From contig NZ_SZWE01000001.1 in NCBI RefSeq assembly GCF_009669325.1, positions 62,402 through 126,401 of the forward strand: a stretch of 64,000 nucleotides of DNA, written 5' to 3'. The position numbers and the translations under genes were made by a program. Of the stretch, positions 61,343 through 64,000 are shown piece by piece. A model generated the notes under the pieces. It saw nothing but the letters and a program-made list of their open reading frames with translations. It had not been told where the DNA came from and did no database searches. This DNA is from Roseovarius bejariae. Lineage in GTDB: Bacteria; Pseudomonadota; Alphaproteobacteria; Rhodobacterales; Rhodobacteraceae. Every line of letters begins with the position of its first letter. Position 1 is the first letter of the stretch.

Positions 61343-62431
61343 TCAGTCCTTGACCGGGAAGGTAAAACAGCGGTCGCGCCGGATCATCAGCCACAAAGGC
61401 GTGCCGAGTTTCGGCAAGAAGACATTGGGCACCGTCGCCTTGAGTCGCGAGCCATCGTGATCCATCCGAAACTCCACAAGGCTTTCCGAGCCCATGAAGC
61501 GCGCCCGCTCCACCACGCCCCGCGCGGGCGTGCCGTATTCGATCGTCGGATCAGGGCCCCGGCCCAGCCGGTCGAAGTCGATCTTCATGTGCTGCGGGCG
61601 GATGACGATATCCACCTCGTTACCCTCATGCACCCCCGGCGCAAGGAACTGCCCAAAGGCGGTTTGCACGAGGCTCCCTTCGACCCGGCCCCGGATCACG
61701 TTGATATCGCTGAAAAAAGCCACCGCATCGCGATCGACCGGCGCATTGTAGATATTATAGGGCGCCCCCTGTTGCACGATCCGCCCATCGCGCATCAAGG
61801 CGATCTGGTCGGCCATGCGCATCGCCTCTTCCGGTTCATGCGTCACCAGAAGCACCGCGGTATCCTGTTCGCGCAGGATATCGAGGGTCTCGTCCCGGAT
61901 GCCGTCGCGCAGGCGGTTGTCGAGGCCCGAGAACGGCTCGTCCATCAGCATGATCCGCGGGCGCGGCGCCAGCGCCCGGGCCAGTGCCACGCGCTGCTGT
62001 TCGCCGCCCGAAAGTTCATGCGGAAATTTATCCGTGTAATTTCCCAGCCCCACGCGCTTGAGCAGCTCCTCGACACGGCGGCCGATCTCTCCCTTGTCGC
62101 CCGACAGGCCAAAGGCCACGTTGGCCCCCACGCTGAGGTGCGGAAACAGGGCGAAGTCCTGAAACATCAGCCCGATGTGGCGGCGCTCAGGCGGTACGCG
62201 AAAGACCGTATCGCAGATCAGCTTGCCATCGACCCAGATCTCGCCCTCGTCCTGCATCTCGACGCCTGCGATCATCCGCAGGGTTGTCGATTTGCCGCAG
62301 CCCGAAGGCCCCAGCAGGCAGGTCACCTGGCCCGGCATCACCTGAAGCGAGACGTCGTTCACCACCAGACGACCGTCATAACGGCGCATCAGGTGTTTGG
62401 TTTCCAGTCTGGCGGCGGATTCGGGCTGCAC
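61343..62431 (-). CDS. ABC transporter ATPase (FbpC/PotA type, with C-terminal TOBE-like domain)
   Basis: 362 residues. Walker A GPSGCGKSTTLRMIAG, Q-loop LMFQDFALFPHLSVG, signature LSGGEQQRVALARALAPRPR, Walker B IMLMDEPFSGLDNRLRD and H-loop LLVTHEPEEAMRMADQIAL. A C-terminal domain (about 245-360) has TOBE-like strands (VEGSLVQTAFGQFLAPGVHE, EVDIVIRPQHMKIDFDRLGR). It resembles ATPases for iron(III) or polyamines; the partners are not adjacent, only a sodium:solute symporter is. The start is GTG at 62431. Confidence 0.9.
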   Translation of the reverse strand: MQPESAARLETKHLMRRYDGRLVVNDVSLQVMPGQVTCLLGPSGCGKSTTLRMIAGVEMQDEGEIWVDGKLICDTVFRVPPERRHIGLMFQDFALFPHLSVGANVAFGLSGDKGEIGRRVEELLKRVGLGNYTDKFPHELSGGEQQRVALARALAPRPRIMLMDEPFSGLDNRLRDGIRDETLDILREQDTAVLLVTHEPEEAMRMADQIALMRDGRIVQQGAPYNIYNAPVDRDAVAFFSDINVIRGRVEGSLVQTAFGQFLAPGVHEGNEVDIVIRPQHMKIDFDRLGRGPDPTIEYGTPARGVVERARFMGSESLVEFRMDHDGSRLKATVPNVFLPKLGTPLWLMIRRDRCFTFPVKD

Positions 62432-62521
62432 GTGGGTTGCCTCTTGGTCTTTCCGATTGATTTAATCGGGTTTGCTCAAGGGCAGATAGCAACCCCACAG
62501 GCCCCGCGCAAGGTGGCGCGA

Positions 62522-63889
62522 TCAGGCACGTTGACGCGCACCGGTAAGGACCGCCGCAAAGCCGGTGACAAGAACCGCGATACAAATCAGCAGAAGCTGT
62601 TCGTATTTATGCGCCTCGGGCAGGATCGCGGCAAACAGCCCGTCACGCGCGAAATAGGCCACCGCGCCCAGCATCGCGACCCCAAAGGCCACGAGATACG
62701 CCCAAAGTGCCACCTCGCGGCCCATGATCAGCCCCACGACCAAAACGGGCGCAAGGAACATGGAGGCCGTGCCACTGACCGCAACGGCATCGAACAGGCT
62801 CTGGTTTCCCCAAAGCGTCAGCGCCGCCCCCAGCCCCATGAAGGCCAGCATGGCAACCCGCCCGGCCCCAAGGCTGCGCGGTGCGAGGCGCAACTCCTCC
62901 ACCACCAGCCGGGCGGCGCTGGCCAGCGCCGAATCCAGCGTGCTGAGCGCGCTGACCAGCAGCGACAACATCAGGGCCGCAAAAACCCACGCGGGAAACA
63001 TCGCAGCCCACGTGCCCAAAAGCTGCCCCTCGTACTCCGCTCCCGCCAAACCGGCCTGAATGCCAAAGAAACCGAAACCGATAATGCAAAGCGTCGAGAT
63101 CCAGAAGGCATGCAGGAAGGCCGCCCGCGTTGTGGCCCGGTCCGCGATAAACCCCCGGTCCATCATCACCGGGTCATGCACCGGGTAGGAAAAGACCTGC
63201 AAAAACGCCACCAGCAGCAGAACCTGCCCGTTCCACGCCCCGCTTGTCCCCTCCGCCGTCAGCACCGCGCCGATCTCGAACCCCGGCGCCGTGACCAGCG
63301 CCAGAAGAGCCGCCAGGAACACCACGAGAAAGATGACCATCTGCACGACATCCGTCCGAAGCGAGGCGCTCAGCCCGCCCCATGCACTATAGGCCAGCCC
63401 CAGAACTGCCACGGTGACAATGGCGGCGGGGTGGGCCAGCCCGGTATCGGGCAACACTGCGCCAAAGATCAGCCCCACCACAAGAAGGTTGGCAAAGACC
63501 TCAGACAGAAGCCGCAGCGCGATGACCACGTTATAGGCCGTGACCCCCACCGCGCCGAAGCGCGCCTGCAACCAGTCCTGCACCGAACCCGCGCCGCCTT
63601 CGCGCAAGCGGTCCACGATCAGACCGCCGGTCAGGAAACTGCCGTAATAGGCCGCATAGGCCAGAACGCCCCAGATGCCGTAGAAGTACCCGAGGATCGC
63701 GACATTCATCAGGGATCGCGCGAAAATCCACGTGGTGACCTGGCTCAGCACCAGCACCCAAAGCCCCGGCGCACGGCCTGTCTCCTGCATACCGCCAAAG
63801 AATCCCTCGACACTGGCGCGACGCGGCGCCACCAGGACAGAGGCCAGAACGACAAGGCCGAAACCGGCCATCAGGAGGATTGGATGCAT
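62522..63889 (-). CDS. Sodium:solute symporter family protein
   Basis: 455 residues, about 12 membrane helices (MHPILLMAGFGLVVLASVLV, WVLVLSQVTTWIFARSLMNV, VVIALRLLSEVFANLLVVGL, TDVVQMVIFLVVFLAALLAL, YPVHDPVMMDRGFIADRATT, LMLSLLVSALSTLDSALASA). The Ser-rich LVSALSTLDSALAS is the SSS sodium-site helix. The substrate is not predictable from sequence. The gene is upstream of the ABC ATPase on the same strand, 90 bp away. The last 110 bp of the window (63890-64000) show no gene. Confidence 0.9.
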   Translation of the reverse strand: MHPILLMAGFGLVVLASVLVAPRRASVEGFFGGMQETGRAPGLWVLVLSQVTTWIFARSLMNVAILGYFYGIWGVLAYAAYYGSFLTGGLIVDRLREGGAGSVQDWLQARFGAVGVTAYNVVIALRLLSEVFANLLVVGLIFGAVLPDTGLAHPAAIVTVAVLGLAYSAWGGLSASLRTDVVQMVIFLVVFLAALLALVTAPGFEIGAVLTAEGTSGAWNGQVLLLVAFLQVFSYPVHDPVMMDRGFIADRATTRAAFLHAFWISTLCIIGFGFFGIQAGLAGAEYEGQLLGTWAAMFPAWVFAALMLSLLVSALSTLDSALASAARLVVEELRLAPRSLGAGRVAMLAFMGLGAALTLWGNQSLFDAVAVSGTASMFLAPVLVVGLIMGREVALWAYLVAFGVAMLGAVAYFARDGLFAAILPEAHKYEQLLLICIAVLVTGFAAVLTGARQRA

Positions 63890-64000
63890 GGGATGGGACC
63901 TTCGATAAAAACCTTTGGTCCCGCCGGGGTAGCAAGCGCGCCGGGGCCTGCCTAGCGCGCTTGTCTCAATTGACGCGAACGTGACGCGCCGTGAGCTTAG

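Noticed and set aside
61172..63955. 927-residue plus-strand open frame
   Set aside because: It is wholly antisense to the ABC ATPase and symporter genes and reads as His/Arg/Gln-rich complement sequence typical of GC-rich DNA.

Overview
The window comes from the chromosome of an alphaproteobacterium, almost certainly a marine member of the Rhodobacteraceae (Roseobacter group). The evidence is gene content and gene order. HemA makes 5-aminolevulinate by the C4 route. An Lrp regulator is divergent from cysG-DUF2849-cysI-cysH-DUF934-fpr. There is an orphan LuxR gene beside aroQ, a RimB-RimK fusion, a VPLPA-CTERM protein, FnrL-type boxes, and GC-rich intergenic palindromes of a kind I associate with this family. 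I see no prophage, insertion sequence, CRISPR array or rRNA. The window is chromosomal core with an accessory metabolic island at about 44.5-58.3 kb.

Layout. 0-6.6 kb: a truncated FAD oxidoreductase, aroQ-luxR, convergent rpsB-tsf with a bidirectional terminator, psuG and a DUF502 membrane protein. 6.6-9 kb: an octaheme cytochrome c of the tetrathionate-reductase family with a cytochrome b partner, behind an FNR-like box. 9-13.1 kb: bdhA-patatin (reverse), a candidate small RNA, a YejA-like binding protein and an entericidin-like lipoprotein. 13.1-19.2 kb: small hypotheticals, two tandem TerB proteins and a complete HisPJQM-type amino acid ABC transporter. 19.2-25.7 kb: ispG, rodZ-like, hemA (with an FNR-like box), an M20 dipeptidase, and a fluoroacetate-dehalogenase-like hydrolase with all known catalytic and halide-pocket residues. 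25.7-28 kb: four tRNAs (two Asp, two Val) mixed with very small membrane/exported proteins and an HU-like protein with a long basic tail. 28-35.5 kb: lon, tgt, rimB-rimK, a striking array of CGTACG palindromes, sufT-like, sufA-like, tpiA and lrp. 35.6-41.1 kb: the sulfate assimilation operon ending with fpr. 41.1-44.4 kb: a membrane-anchored Ala/Asp/Glu repeat protein, infC (apparently starting at ATA), a methyltransferase and the VPLPA-CTERM protein.

44.5-58.3 kb is the most interesting block. A GlxA-type and a GntR/FCD-type regulator diverge over a small palindromic operator. They are followed by five tightly packed catabolic and transport units: a DapA-family lyase/aldolase, a PuuC-like aldehyde dehydrogenase, a ProC-like reductase, a DAO-family FAD oxidase, and a complete peptide-type ABC transporter (binding protein, two permeases, two ATPases). 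A convergent non-pyrrolysine MttB-family methyltransferase closes the block. Together they look like a pathway that imports and strips a methylated or cyclic amine, a betaine-like compound; the substrate is not known from sequence.

58.4-64 kb: tatABC with a DUF815 ATPase (reverse), an FbpC/PotA-type ABC ATPase and a sodium:solute symporter. All calls come from reading the translated frames and DNA by eye; no database search was run.
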